This document shows positions 12,401 to 22,992 of a stretch of 64,000 nt of DNA, in pieces (positions within the stretch are counted from its first letter, which is position 1; each line of letters begins with the position of its first letter). The DNA lies in contig NC_092603.1 of the NCBI RefSeq assembly GCF_047663525.1, forward strand, positions 785,501-849,500. Direction: 5' to 3'. Made by a program: the position numbers and the translations under genes. The notes below the pieces were generated by a model that was not told the DNA's origin, searched no databases, and saw only the letters and a program-made list of their open reading frames with translations. The DNA comes from Anas platyrhynchos. Lineage: Eukaryota > Chordata > Aves > Anseriformes > Anatidae.

Positions 12401-15400
12401 TATTATGGGATGTCCCGTGACACTTTAGGGTGTCCCATGGTGCTGTAGGGGCCGTGCGGGCCCTGTGGGGTGTCCCATGACCCTATAAGCCCTATAGGGT
12501 GACCCCATAACCCCACAGTGGACCTGAGCAGCTGGCGGGCCCGCCTGGAGCGAGCGGCGGCGCGGGGCGAGGAAGAGGAGGAGGAGGAGGAGGAAGAGCG
12601 GGCGGCCGCCGCCGGGGGGGACACCGAGGCCACCGAGGACGGGGACGACCCCACAGGGCCCCCCCGGCAATGGGAACGCTACCGGCACGGGGTGCTCACC
12701 CTGGGCTGCGTCGGTACGGGACCCTAAAATCACTTCTAGGACCCCAAAACCCCGTATAGAACCCTAAAACCCCGTATAGGATCCTATAGGACCCTAAAAC
12801 CCCATATAGAACTCTAAAACCCCGTATAGGACCCTATAGGACCCTAAAATCCCCTATAGGACCCTAAAACCCCATATAGGACCCTATAGGACCCTAAAAC
12901 CCCATATAGGACCCTAAAACCCCCTCTAGGACCCTATAGGACCCTAAAACCCTCTCTAGGACCCTCTAGGACCCTAAAACCCCCTATAGAACTCTAAAAC
13001 CCCATATAGGACCCTATAGGACCCCAAAACCCCCTATAGAACCCTAAAACCCCCTCTAGGACCCTATAGGACCCTAAAACCCTCTCTAGGACCCTCTAGG
13101 ACCCTAAAACCCCCTATAGAACTCTAAAACCCCATATAGGACCCTATAGGACCCCAAAACCCCCTATAGGACCCTAAAACCCCCTCTAGGACCCTATAGG
13201 ACACTAAAAATCCCGCAGCCTCGCTCTTTATTCTTCCTGGTCCCTATAGGGCCCTAAAATCCACCCCCAGGACCCCAAAATGCCCCCCAAACCCCACTAT
13301 AGGACCCCGAAACCCCCCTATAACCTCACTCTTCATCTTCCCTGGTCACTATAGGACCCCAAAACCTCCCCTTAGGGCCCTAAAATCCACCCCCGGGACT
13401 CCAAAAACCCCCAGGGCCCCCCCAAAACCCTCCCCTGCCCCTATAGGACCCCAAACCCCCCTATAGGACCCCAAAACCCCCTATAGGACCCCAAAACCCC
13501 CTATAGGACCCCAACCTCCCCCCACAGATCCCTCCCACCTGGCGCGGGGTGGGCGTGGCCTCTGGGGGCGGTGGGCGTGGCCTGCGGGTGGTGGGCGGGG
13601 CTTGGGCATTGTGGGCGTGGCCTGATGGCCAAAGGGGGCGTGGCCTCGGGGTGAGCACTGGGAGTGCTCCATTGGGGCTGTCTCAGAGGGGGCGTGGCCT
13701 CCACCGAGTGGGCGTGGCTTCTACCGAAGGGGGCGTGGTTTCCACCGAAGGGGGCGTGGCCTGCAGCGTGTCCCCGCCCCCTCCCAGGCCTGCCCAACGC
13801 GGGGAAGTCGTCGGTGCTGAACGCGCTGGTGGGGCGCAGCGCCGTCAGCGTCTCGCGGGCCCCCGGCCGCACCCGTTACTTCCAGACCCACTTCCTCACC
13901 CCCCGAGTGCGTCTCTGCGACTGCCCCGGCCTCGTCTTCCCCTCCCGAGCACCCCCGGCTCTGCAGGTGAGTCCCAAATTGAGGCTTTTTGGCCCCAAAT
14001 TGAGCCGTTTTCCCCCCTGGTTGCTTCGTTTCCGCCCCAAATTGACCTGGTTTCCCCCCGGGTTGACCCATTTCCACTCCAAACTGACCTGTTTCCATCC
14101 CAAATTGACCCTTTTTCCTCCCAAATTGACCCTTTTCCCCCCAGGTCAACCCTTTTCCATCGCAAATTGACCCATTTTTCCCCCGGGTCGACCCATTTCT
14201 GCCCCAAAGTGACCTTTTCTCCTCCCACATTTAACTTTTTTCCCCCCAAAATTGATCCTTTTTTCACTCAGGTCAACCCCTTTACACCCCGAACTGACCC
14301 TTTTTCCCCCCAAGTTGACCCTTTTCTCTCCCAAATTGACCCTTTTACCCCTGGGGTTGCCGCTTTTCCATCCCAAATTGACCCTTTTCCCTCCAGGTCA
14401 ACTGTTTTCTGTCCCAAATTGACCCTTTTTCCCCTTGGGTCGCCATGTTTCCAATCCAAATTCACCCTTTTTTGCCCCAAATTGGCCATTTTTTCCCCCC
14501 TGGCCGACCCATTTCCACCCCCAAACTGATCCTTTTTCCCCCCAGGTTGACCCCTTTTCCCCTGGCTTGACCTGTTTCCACCCCAAATTGCCCTCTTTTC
14601 CCCCAGGGTTGCCCCATTTCTGCCCCAAATTGACTGTTTTCCCCCCAGATTGACCTGTTTTTGCCCAAAATTGATTCTTTTCCTCGGGTTGACCCATATC
14701 CGCCCCAAATTGACCCTTTTCCACCCCGGGTCGACCCTTTTCAGCCCCAAATTGAGCATTTCTGTTCTAAATTGAACCTTTCTCCCACTGGGTTGACCCT
14801 TTTCCACCCCAAATGGACCCTTTTCCACCCAAATTGCCCCCTTTTCCCTCAGATTGACCTGTTTCCACCCCAAATTGCCCCCTTTCCCCCCAGGTCGACC
14901 CATTTCCACTCCAAATTGCCCCCTTTCCCCTAAGGTCGACCCATTTCTGACCCAAATTGACCCTTTTTTCCTCCAGGCCAACCCGTTTCTGACCCAAATT
15001 GACCCTTTTTCCCCCCGGGTTGACCTATTTCTGCTCCAAATTGAACCTTTTTTCTCCAGGTTGACCCATTTCCCCCCCCAGGTTGACCCTTTTTCGCCCC
15101 AAATTGCCCCTTTTTCCCCCAGGTCAACCCATTTCTGTCCCCCCACCTCCAGTCTGACCCTTTTTCCCCCTGGGTCGCCATGTTTCCAATCCAAATTCAC
15201 CCTTTTTTGCCCCAAATTGACCATTTTTCCCCCCAGGTTGACCCCTTTTTCCCTGGCTTGACTTGTTTCCACCCCAAATTGTCCCCTAAATTGCCCCCTT
15301 TTCCCCTGGGTTGACCTGTTTCTGCTCCAAATTGACCTGTTTTCCCCCCGGGTTGACCTGTTACTGCCCAAAATTGACCCTTTTTCCCTCCGGGTCGACC

Positions 15401-17623
15401 CTTTTCAGCCCCAAATTGAGCATTTCTGCTCCAAATTGAACCTTTCTCCCACCGGGTTGACCCATTTGCTCCCAAATTGACCCTTTTCCACCCCAAATTG
15501 ACCCTTGTCCCCTGGGGTCGATCTGTTTCTGCCCCAAATTGACCCATTTTCCCCCTGGGTTGACCCGTTTCTGCCCCAAATTGACCCTTTTTCCCCCAGG
15601 TCGACCTGTTTCTGCCCCAAAGTCACCCTTTTTGCCCCCAGGTTGATCCTTTTCCACCCCAAATTGACCCTTTTTCCTCCCAGTTTGACCCTTTTCTGCC
15701 CCAAATTGACCCTTTTTCCCCCTGGGTCAACCCATTTCCACCCCAAATGGACCCTTTTCCACCCAAATTGCCCCCTTTTCCCTCAGATCGACCGGTTTCC
15801 ACCCCAAATTGCCCCCTTTCCCCCCAGGTCGACCCATTTCTGCCTGTAACTGACCCTTTTTCCCCCTGGGTCAACCCGTTTCTGACCCAAATTGACCGTT
15901 TTTTCCCCCAGGTTGCCCCTTTTTTGCCCCAAATTGACCCTTTTACCCCCAGGTTGCCCCTTTTTCGCCCCAAATTGACCCTTTACTACTCTGGGTCAAC
16001 CCTTTTTCCCCAAAAATCAACCCTTTTCCCCCCGGGCTGACCCTTTTCTCCCCCAAATTGCCCCGTTTTTCCTCTGGATTGACCCTTTTTCCCCCCAGAT
16101 TGCTTCTTTTTCCCCCAATTGACCCGTTTCTCCCCTTTTTTACCCCAAACTACCCCTTTTTTCCCCCCTACAGGTTCTGGCGGGCGTGTTCCCCATCTCC
16201 CAGCTCCAGGAACCCTACTCAGCCGTGGGCTTCCTGGCCTCGCGCCTCCCCCTCCCCGACCTCCTCCAGCTGCGCCCCCCCACCAACCCCTCAGGCTGGA
16301 CCGCCTGGGACATCTGCGAGGGTAGGTTCCATTTTGGGGCGAATTCACGCAGAATTAGGGCTTTTTTAGTTTATTTCGGGTTTTTTTTTGGCAGCCTGGG
16401 CGGAGAAACGGGGCTACAAGACGGCCAAAGCGGCTCGCAACGACGCCTACCGGGCGGCCAACAGCATCCTGCGCCTGGCGGCCGAGGGGCGCCTCCGCCT
16501 CTGCCTGCGGCCCCCCGGCTACGCCGCGCAGAAGGGTGAGCACCCCAAAAAATATAGGGGATCCTTTTGGGGTGGGGGTTTTTGGGGTCCTGACCCCCTT
16601 TTTTGGGGTCACAGCCTTTTTTTTGGGGTCATTTTGTGTCATTCTGTTACGTCCCTGGAGTATTGAGTGCACCCAGGGGACCTCAGAGGCTATTTAGGGT
16701 GGGGGTTTTGGGGTCCCAGTCCCCCTTTTTGGGGTCCTGACCCTCTTTTTGGGGTCTCAGCTCCCCTTTTATGGAGTCTTGGCCTCCTTTTTTGGGGTCA
16801 CAGCCCTTTTTTGGGGTCATTTTGTGTCCCTCTGTTCTGTCCCTGGAGCACTGGGAGCACCCAAGGGACCTCAGGGGCTTTTTAGGGTGGGGTTTTTGGG
16901 GTGTTGGTTCTCATTTTGGGGTCCCAGTCCCCTTTTTTGGGGTCCTGACCCTATTTTTGGGGTCTCAGCTCCCCTTTTATGGTGTCTTGGCCTCCTTTTT
17001 TGGGGTCACAGCCCTTTTTTGGGGTCATTTTGTGTCATTCTGTTCTGTTGTCGGAGTATTGGGTGACCTCTGGGGTTTTTTAGGGTGGGGTTTTGGGGTC
17101 TTCGTTCTCTTTTTGGGGTCCCAGTCCCCTTTTTTGGGGTCCTGACCCTCTTTTTGGGGTCTCAGCTCCCCTTTTATGGAGTCATAGCCCCCCTTTTTGG
17201 GGTCCCAGCCCTTTTTAGGGTCCCCTCACATCCCTCCCTTCTATCCCCAGAGCACTGGGAGCACCCAGGGGACCTCAGCGGCTTTTTAGGGTGTTTTTTT
17301 GGGGTCCAAGTCCCCTTTTTTGGGGTCCTGACCCCCTTTTTTGGGTTCTCATCCCCGTTTTGGGGTCCTGACCCCTTTTTGGGGTTCTCTCACCCCCTCC
17401 CCATATTCCCGCAGAGCACTGGGAGCAGCACCCCGACACGGCGGCGCTGGCGGCCCTACAGGACCAAGGGGACCCCGAAAACCGGGGCCCCCCCCCCCCC
17501 GAGGCCTTGACCTCGGAGGAGGAGGAGGGGGACAGCGGGGAGGAGGCGGGGCCTGGGGAAGCTCCGCCCCCTGCCAGCACCGCAGCCAATCCGTTCGCTC
17601 TCCTGGCTGAGGATGAGTGTTAG
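6439..17623 (+). CDS. GNL1: GNL1 (HSR1), circularly permuted nucleolar-type GTPase
   Basis: GNL1 is a YlqF/YawG-family GTPase whose G motifs run G4-G5-G1-G2-G3. Twelve coding exons: 6439-6514, 8569-8692, 8768-8898, 8985-9145, 9782-9853, 9931-10123, 10207-10302, 12519-12713, 13788-13966, 16174-16321, 16395-16535, 17415-17623. They join with consistent phases into 574 codons plus stop (human 607 aa), with no frame break. Landmarks: MPRKRPFSAKQK start (basic, nuclear targeting), LDFPRRPPWSY, G4 NKID at residues 213-216, P-loop GLPNAGKSS at 350-358, G3 DCPG at 394-397, EKRGYKTAKAARND, an acidic tail, and the end NPFALLAEDEC, close to human NPYALLGEDEC. Introns 1, 7, 8, 9 and 11 are filled with minisatellite. 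The gene shares its promoter with ABCF1 and converges on RPP21. Confidence 0.97.
6520..8560. repeat. G-rich array in GNL1 intron 1
   Basis: Two kilobases of GGGGGGCTTTGAGGGGCCTG-like units with G runs every 8-12 bases on the sense strand. High G-quadruplex potential; no exon seen. Confidence 0.85.
9170..9600. repeat. G-rich repeat in GNL1 intron 4
   Basis: GGTTTTGGGGGTGTTGAGGGG-type units; the rest of the intron to 9781 is unique and AT-richer. Confidence 0.65.
10330..12500. repeat. GNL1 intron 7 minisatellite (GGTGCTATAGGGTGGCC)n
   Basis: A compound array of about 35-45 bp subunits (CCTATAGGTGCTGTAGGGTGGCC, TATGGGGTGTCC) with higher-order repeats; 10410-10660 recurs almost exactly at 11790-11980. 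It continues to a few bases before exon 8. Confidence 0.85.
12720..13530. repeat. GNL1 intron 8 array (GACCCTAAAACCCCCTATAG)n
   Basis: Units of 20-35 bp; the donor-side sequence of exon 8 (GGGACCCTAAAATC) has the same wording. From 13535 to 13780 it gives way to GGGGGCGTGGCCTC-type units. Confidence 0.8.
13967..16165. repeat. GNL1 intron 9 array of splice-acceptor-like units
   Basis: About 2.2 kb of 30-45 bp units built from CCCCAAATTGACCC plus TTTTTCCCCCCAGGTTGACC. Dozens of units present a pyrimidine tract followed by CAG|GT, resembling the true exon 10 acceptor at 16173. Confidence 0.85.
16540..17405. repeat. GNL1 intron 11 array with partial exon 12 copies
   Basis: Four units of about 190-200 bp built from TTTTTTGGGGTCCTGACCC, each ending in a copy of the beginning of exon 12 (AGCACTGGGAGCACCC) near 16655, 16846, 17055 and 17251. 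The last keeps an intact ccccag acceptor. Confidence 0.8.
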
Positions 17624-17688
17624 CCCCGCCCCCTTCGGCACGGACAGCCAATGGGAGGCCGAGCTGCATGGCACTACAATCTATAGAG

Positions 17689-17694
17689 AATAAA
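17689..17694 (+). terminator. GNL1 poly(A) signal AATAAA
   Basis: AATAAA lies 66 bp past the GNL1 stop. It is only 4 bp from the opposite-strand AATAAA of RPP21, so the two transcripts must overlap at their 3' ends. Confidence 0.85.
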
Positions 17695-17698
17695 GAGC

Positions 17699-17704
17699 TT
17701 TATT
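17699..17704 (-). terminator. RPP21 poly(A) signal AATAAA
   Basis: AATAAA on the minus strand, about 195 bp after the RPP21 stop. Together with the GNL1 signal it forms the near-palindrome AATAAAGAGCTTTATT. Confidence 0.8.
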
Positions 17705-17899
17705 TCCGCAGCTGGCTGCTGATTGGTTCCTGCGAATCGCAGCCAGCCAATGGGGAGCCGCGTCACCACGCTGTTGCCAGGTAGAACTCACTCGGGGGCG
17801 TGGCCTGCACGAGGTGACACCATTCATCAACCAAGCCCCGCCCCCTCCCGCCACAAGCCACGCCCCCTTTCATTCATAAACCCCGCAAGCCCCGCCCCT
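17705..17899. other. RPP21 3' UTR and GNL1/RPP21 convergent gap
   Basis: Short interval with GGGCGTGGCC-type GC boxes and two CCAAT-like motifs. No convincing coding exon; a minus-strand cag|GCCACGCC near 17795 could be an alternative last exon of RPP21, but I cannot support it. Confidence 0.4.
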
Positions 17900-19089
17900 T
17901 TACTCACTTGTGGGCGTGGCCTGGCGGCGGGGGCGTGGCTTGGGCGGGCAGAGGAGGCGGCGCTGGAGGCCGCAGGTCCGGCAGCGCAGCACGATGCGGG
18001 GCTGCCCCCCCCCTGCGGGAAAACGCCCCAAAATCTGCGTTTTTCACCCCAAATTTCTGCTCCCCTCATTCCCAAATTTACCCTTCCCCTTTTTTAGGGT
18101 CCCCTCTTTTTTTTAGGGGGGTCGCACGCACCCCGCAGCCGTTGGCAGCCCAGCAGCAGGGAGCAGCAGCGGCGGCAGACGGCGCGCTTCACCGCCGGGG
18201 CCCTATAAGTAATAGGGGAAATTAAAAAAAGGGGGGGGGTCGACCCTATAAAGAGCCCCCCCACCCCAAATAATTTGGGGTCTCCCCAAACCTCACATGC
18301 GCAGGACCAGGCGGCGCGCGGCCGTGCGCTGGGTGCTGCAGTAGAAGCGGGCGAGGGCCGGGCTGTGGGGGAGCACCCAGTGGGCGGCCTGGGGGGGGGG
18401 AGAAATGGGGTCAGGGTGCAGCCCCCCCGCCCCTATAACCCCATAACCCATCCCACAGCCCTATAAATGGCCCTATAAGCCTCTCTTTGTCCCCCCATAT
18501 CTCCTCCCTGGCCCTATAGGACCCCAAAACCCACCCCATGAGCCCTCAAACCCACCTATAGCCCACCCTAAAGTGTCCCCAGCCCTTATAGGACCCCAAA
18601 ACCTACCCCATGGGACCCCAAAACCCACCCCTAGACCCCTCTTTATTCTCCCTGGTCCCTATAGGACCCCAAAACACCCCATGTGGCCCCAAAATCTACC
18701 CCTGGAGCTCCCAAATCCCCCCATAGTTCCCTGTTACCCCCTGCAATTCATCCCTGACCCCTCTATGCCCCCAAAACCCCTCCGCAGCCCCCATAAATCC
18801 TCCCCAGCCCCTATAGGACCCCCCAAATCCCCTATAGGACCCCCAAAACCACCCCTGGACCCCCCAAATCCCCCCATAGCCCCCCCCTTCCCCCCTCCCA
18901 ATTCATCCCTGGCCCCCATAGGACCCCAAAACCCCCCCCACAGCCCCCCCAAATCCTCCCCAGCCCCTATAGGACCCCCAAACCCCCCTATAGGGCCCCC
19001 AAAATCCCCTATAGGGTCCCCCCACACACCTGGAAGAGGAAGCTGAGCCTCTGCAGGGCCTCGCGGTCCCGCACCGGCGCCGCCGCCAT
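17900..19089 (-). CDS. RPP21: RPP21, zinc-ribbon subunit of RNase P/MRP
   Basis: RPP21 is a protein subunit of nuclear RNase P, which matures the 5' ends of tRNAs. Exons in transcript order: 19089-19030 (MAAAPVRDREALQRLSFLFQ), 18388-18297 (AAHWVLPHSPALARFYC...), 18202-18132 (VKRAVCRRCCSLLLG), 18012-17900 (QPRIVLRCRTCGLQRRLLC). Phases match throughout, giving 111 codons plus TAA (human 154 aa). Both zinc-ribbon CxxC pairs, CRRC and CRTC, are present. The protein is short because the poorly conserved human C-terminal exon is absent. The last codons overlap a strong donor-like GTGAGT at 17908-17903, so a further 3' exon in some transcripts cannot be excluded. The gene is divergent from TRIM39 and convergent with GNL1. 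Confidence 0.92.
18400..19020. repeat. RPP21 intron 1 minisatellite
   Basis: Degenerate tandem CCCTATAGGACCCCAAAACC units fill the first intron of RPP21. No coding signal on either strand. Confidence 0.7.
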
Positions 19090-19299
19090 CGCCGCCGTCC
19101 CCGCTCCCCATTGGCTGCGCCGCCCCGCGGTGGGCGGGGCCGCGGCTCCCCATTGGCCGCTTTTGCCCTGAAGGGGGCGGGGCCGCTGAAGGGCGGCCTG
19201 CGGGTTACTTCCGCCCGGCGCCGGGCAGGCTCGGCGCCTTCACTTTCCGGCGCTGGGTTTTTTTACGTCACTTCCGGCGGCCGGTACGGCGTGGAGGCG
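19090..19299. promoter_or_regulatory. Bidirectional promoter of RPP21 and TRIM39, with probable TRIM39 non-coding exon 1
   Basis: A CpG-rich stretch just upstream of the RPP21 start, with two CCCCATTGG motifs (near 19107 and 19150) and two CACTTCCGG ETS sites (near 19240 and 19270). The second ETS site is joined to a TACGTCA CRE half-site. On the plus strand GAGGCG|GTGAGTG at 19299/19300 is a strong donor and probably ends a non-coding first exon of TRIM39. The transcription start itself is inferred. Confidence 0.6.
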
Positions 19300-19329
19300 G
19301 TGAGTGAGGGCGGGGGAGGGGGGTGGGGG

Positions 19330-20290
19330 GCGCCCTATAGGGACCGGGTCCTATAGCGGCCATATAGGGTCCTATAGGGTCCTATGGGGTTTTATAGCGG
19401 CCCTATAGGGGTTCTATGGGGGTTCTATGGGGTCCTATAGGGGTTCTATGGGGTCCTATAGGGCCCTATAGGGGTCCTGTACGTCCCCGTCCCTATAGGG
19501 GCGCTGCTGTGGGGCTGTCGGCACTGCCCCTTCCTATAGGGGCCCTGTGGGGTGTCCCCTATAGGGTCCTATAGGGCGTCCCCTATATATGTCCCCTATA
19601 GGGTCCTATGGGGTGTCCCCTATAGATGTTCCTTATAGGGTCCTATGGGGTGTACCCTATAGGGTCCTATAGGGCGTCCCCTATACATGTCCCCTATAGG
19701 GTCCTATGGGGTGTCCCCTATACATATCCCTTATAGGGTCCTATAGGGTGTCCCCTATATATGTCCCCTATGGGGCGTCCCCTATGGGGTTTCCCCTATA
19801 GATATCCCCTATAGGGTCCTATGGGGTGTCCCCTATAGATGTCCCCTATAGGGTCCTATAGGGCATCCCCTATAGATGCCCCTTATAGGGTCTTATGGGG
19901 TGTCCCCTATAGATGTCCACTATAGGGTCCTATGGGGTGTACCCTATAGGGCCCTATAGTGTGTTCCCTATGGGGTGTCCCCTATAGATGTCCCCTATAG
20001 GGTTTCTTTAGGGGCTTCCCTATGGGAATCCAGACCCAGCCCCCTTCCTATAGGGTCCCCTATGGGGTGTCCCCTATGGGGTGTCCCCTACAGATGTCCC
20101 CTATAGGGTTTCTTTAGGGTCTCCCTATGGGAATCGGGGCCCAGCCCCCTTCCTATAGGGTCCCCTATGGGGTGTCCCCTATGGGGTGTCCCCTATAGGG
20201 CCCCTATGGGGGCTCCCTTATAGGGATTTGGAGCCAGCCCCCTGCCTATAGGGTCCCCTATAGGGCCCTTTCCATACGCTCTCTCCTATA
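19330..20290. repeat. (TCCCCTATAGGGTCCTATGGGGTG)n array
   Basis: About 1 kb of 20-35 bp units in the probable TRIM39 5' intron. Contains many CCTATAGG palindromes. Confidence 0.8.
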
Positions 20291-20640
20291 GGGCGCCTCT
20301 CACCGGCACGACCCCGAAATCGGGCGGATTTCACCCAAATCGAGCGGATTTTCCCCAAAACTGGGTGGATTTCACCCAAATCGAGCGGATTTTCCCCAAA
20401 ATCAAGCGGATTTCTCCCACATCAAGCGGATTTTCCCCAAAACCGAGCTGATTTCACCCAAATCGAGCAGATTTTCCCCCAAATCAAGCGGATTTCACCC
20501 AAATCAAGCGGATTTTCCCCAAAACCGAGCTGATTTCACCCAAATCAAGCGGATTTCACCCAAATCGAGCGGATTTTCCCCCAAATCGAGTGGATTTTCC
20601 CCAAAACCGAGCGGATTTCACCCAAATCAAGCGGATTTTC
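20290..20640. repeat. (AATCGAGCGGATTTTCCCCAAA)n array
   Basis: About 15 units of 20-24 bp, between two different arrays upstream of TRIM39. Confidence 0.75.
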
Positions 20641-22890
20641 CCCCAGAACGCCGCCGCCCTCACCCCAAATGACGTCATCGCCTGGACCAAACCTGCCCGA
20701 TTTCACCCCAAAACCGCTTTGAATCCACTTCGGGACCATCCTGCCAAAATCCCATTGTGGCTTTGACAGAATCGAGCTGTTTTTCCCCCAAAACTTCTTC
20801 GAACCCACTTCGCACCTTCCTTCCAAAATAAAACTGTAGCTTTGACAGAATCCAGCATTTTTTTCCCCAAAACCTCTTTGAACCCATTTTGGCACCTTCC
20901 TCTGAAAATCACACTGCAGCTTTGACAGAAAACAGCCGTTTTTCCCCCAAAACCTCTTTGAACCCACTTTGGAACTTTCCTCCCAAAATCCCATTGTGGC
21001 TTTGACAGAATTGAGCCGTTTTTCCCTCAAAACTTCTTCGAATCCATTTTGCAACCTTCCTTCCAAAATAACAGTGTGGCTTTGACAGAATCGAGGTGTT
21101 TTTCCCCCAAAACTTCTTCCATTCCACTTAGGGTCTTTCCTTCCAAAATGACACTGCGGCTTTGACAGAAAACAGCCGTTTTTCCCCCAAAACCTCTTGG
21201 AATCCACTTTGGAACTTTCCTTCCAAAATCCCATTGTGGCTTTGACAGAATCGAGCTGTTTTTGCCCCAAAACCTCTTTGAACCTTTTGAACATTTTGGC
21301 ACCTTCCTCCCAAAATTACACCGCAGCTTTGACAGAATCCAGCATTTTTTTCCCCAAAACCTCTTTGAATCCACTTTGGAACTTTCCTCTGAAAATCACA
21401 CTGCAGCTTTGACAGAAAACAGCTGGTTTTCCCCCAAAACCTCTTGGAATCCATTTTGCAACTTTCCTCTCAAAATCCCATTGTGACTTTGACAGAAAAC
21501 AGCCGTTTTTCCCCCAAAACCTCTTTGAACCCCCTTTGGCACCTTCCTTCCAAAATAACACTGTGGCTTTGACAGAATCCAACATTTTTTGCCCCAAAAC
21601 TTCTTTGAACCCATTTTGGCACCTTCCTTCCAAAATAACAGTGTGGCTTTGACAGAAAACAGCCGTTTTGGCCCCAAAAGTGCTTTTCATCCACGGTGGC
21701 ACCTTCCTTCCAAAATGATGCTGTAGCTTTGACGGAATCAAGCTGGTTTTCCCCCAAAACCTCTTTGAATCCACTTTGGAACTGTCCTCCCAAAATCCCA
21801 TTGTGGCTTTGACGGAAAACAGCTGGTTTTCCCCCAAAACCTCTTTGAACCCTTTTTGCCACCTTCCTCTGAAAATCACATTGCGGCTTTGACATAATCG
21901 AGCTGTTTTTGCCCCAAAACCTCTTTGAACCCATTTTGCAACCTTCCTTCCAAAATCACACTTCGGCTTTGACAGAATCAAGCCGTTTTTCCCCCAAAAC
22001 CTCTTCGAATCCAATTTGCAACCTTCCTCCCAAAATCCCATTGTGACTTTGACAGAATCGAGCCATTTTTCCCCCAAAACCTCTTTGAACCCATTTTGGC
22101 ACCTTCCTTCCAAAATAACAGTGTGACTTTGACAGAATCAAGCTGGTTTTCCCCCAAAACCTCTTTTAATCCACTTTGCAACCTTCCTTCCAAAATGACA
22201 CTTTGGTTTTGACGGAATCAAGGTGTTTTTGCCCCAAAACCTCTTTGAACCCTTTTTGGTACCTTCCTCTCAAAATCCCATTGCGGCTTTGACATAATCG
22301 AGCTGTTTTTGCCCCAAAACTTCTTCGAACCAACTTTGCAACCTTCCTTCCAAAATGAGACTTTGGTTTTGACGGAATCCACCCGTTTTCCCCCCAAAAC
22401 ACCTTCGAAACCCTACACCCATTCCGCCGCCTCCCGACCCATAAAAAAAAACAATTTTTTTTTTCCCCGAATCTCCCCGTTTCTCCCCCAAAACTGCTTT
22501 GAATCCACTTTGGAACCTTCCTCCCAAAATCCCATTGTGACTTTGACCAAAAACAGCCGTTTTTGCCCCAAAACCTCTTAGAACCCTTTTTGGCACCTTT
22601 CTCCCAAAATCCCATTGTGGCTTTGACAGAAAACAGCCGTTTTTCCCCCAAAACCTCTTTGAACCCACTTTGGAACTTTCCTCCCAAAATCCCATTGTGG
22701 CTTTGACAGAATCGAGCCATTTTTCCCCCAAAACCTCTTTGAACCCACTTTGCAACCTTCCTTCCAAAATAACACTGTGGCTTTGACATAATCGAGCTGT
22801 TTTTGCCCCAAAACTTCTTGGAACCCACTTTGCAACCTTCCTTCCAAAATGACGCTGTAGCTTTGACGGAATTGCACCGTTTTGTCCCCA
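20640..22890. repeat. 80-bp minisatellite upstream of TRIM39
   Basis: About 27 units of about 79-80 bp containing CCAAAACCTCTTTGAACCC, CTTCCTCCCAAAATCCCATT and GGCTTTGACAGAATCGAGC. At 22399-22492 the array is interrupted by a second copy of the segment lying directly before the TRIM39 start codon (22888-22982). Confidence 0.85.
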
Positions 22891-22992
22891 AAACACCTTC
22901 GAAGCCCTACACCCATTCCGCCGCCTCCCGACCCCAAAAAACCTTCAATTTTTTCCCCGAATCTCCCCGTTTTCCCCCCGAAACCCCCCACC

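Noticed and set aside
12720-13210. CCCTAAA plant-type telomere repeats
   Set aside because: Units are 20-35 bp (GACCCTAAAACCCCCTATAG), not heptamers, and lie in a GNL1 intron.
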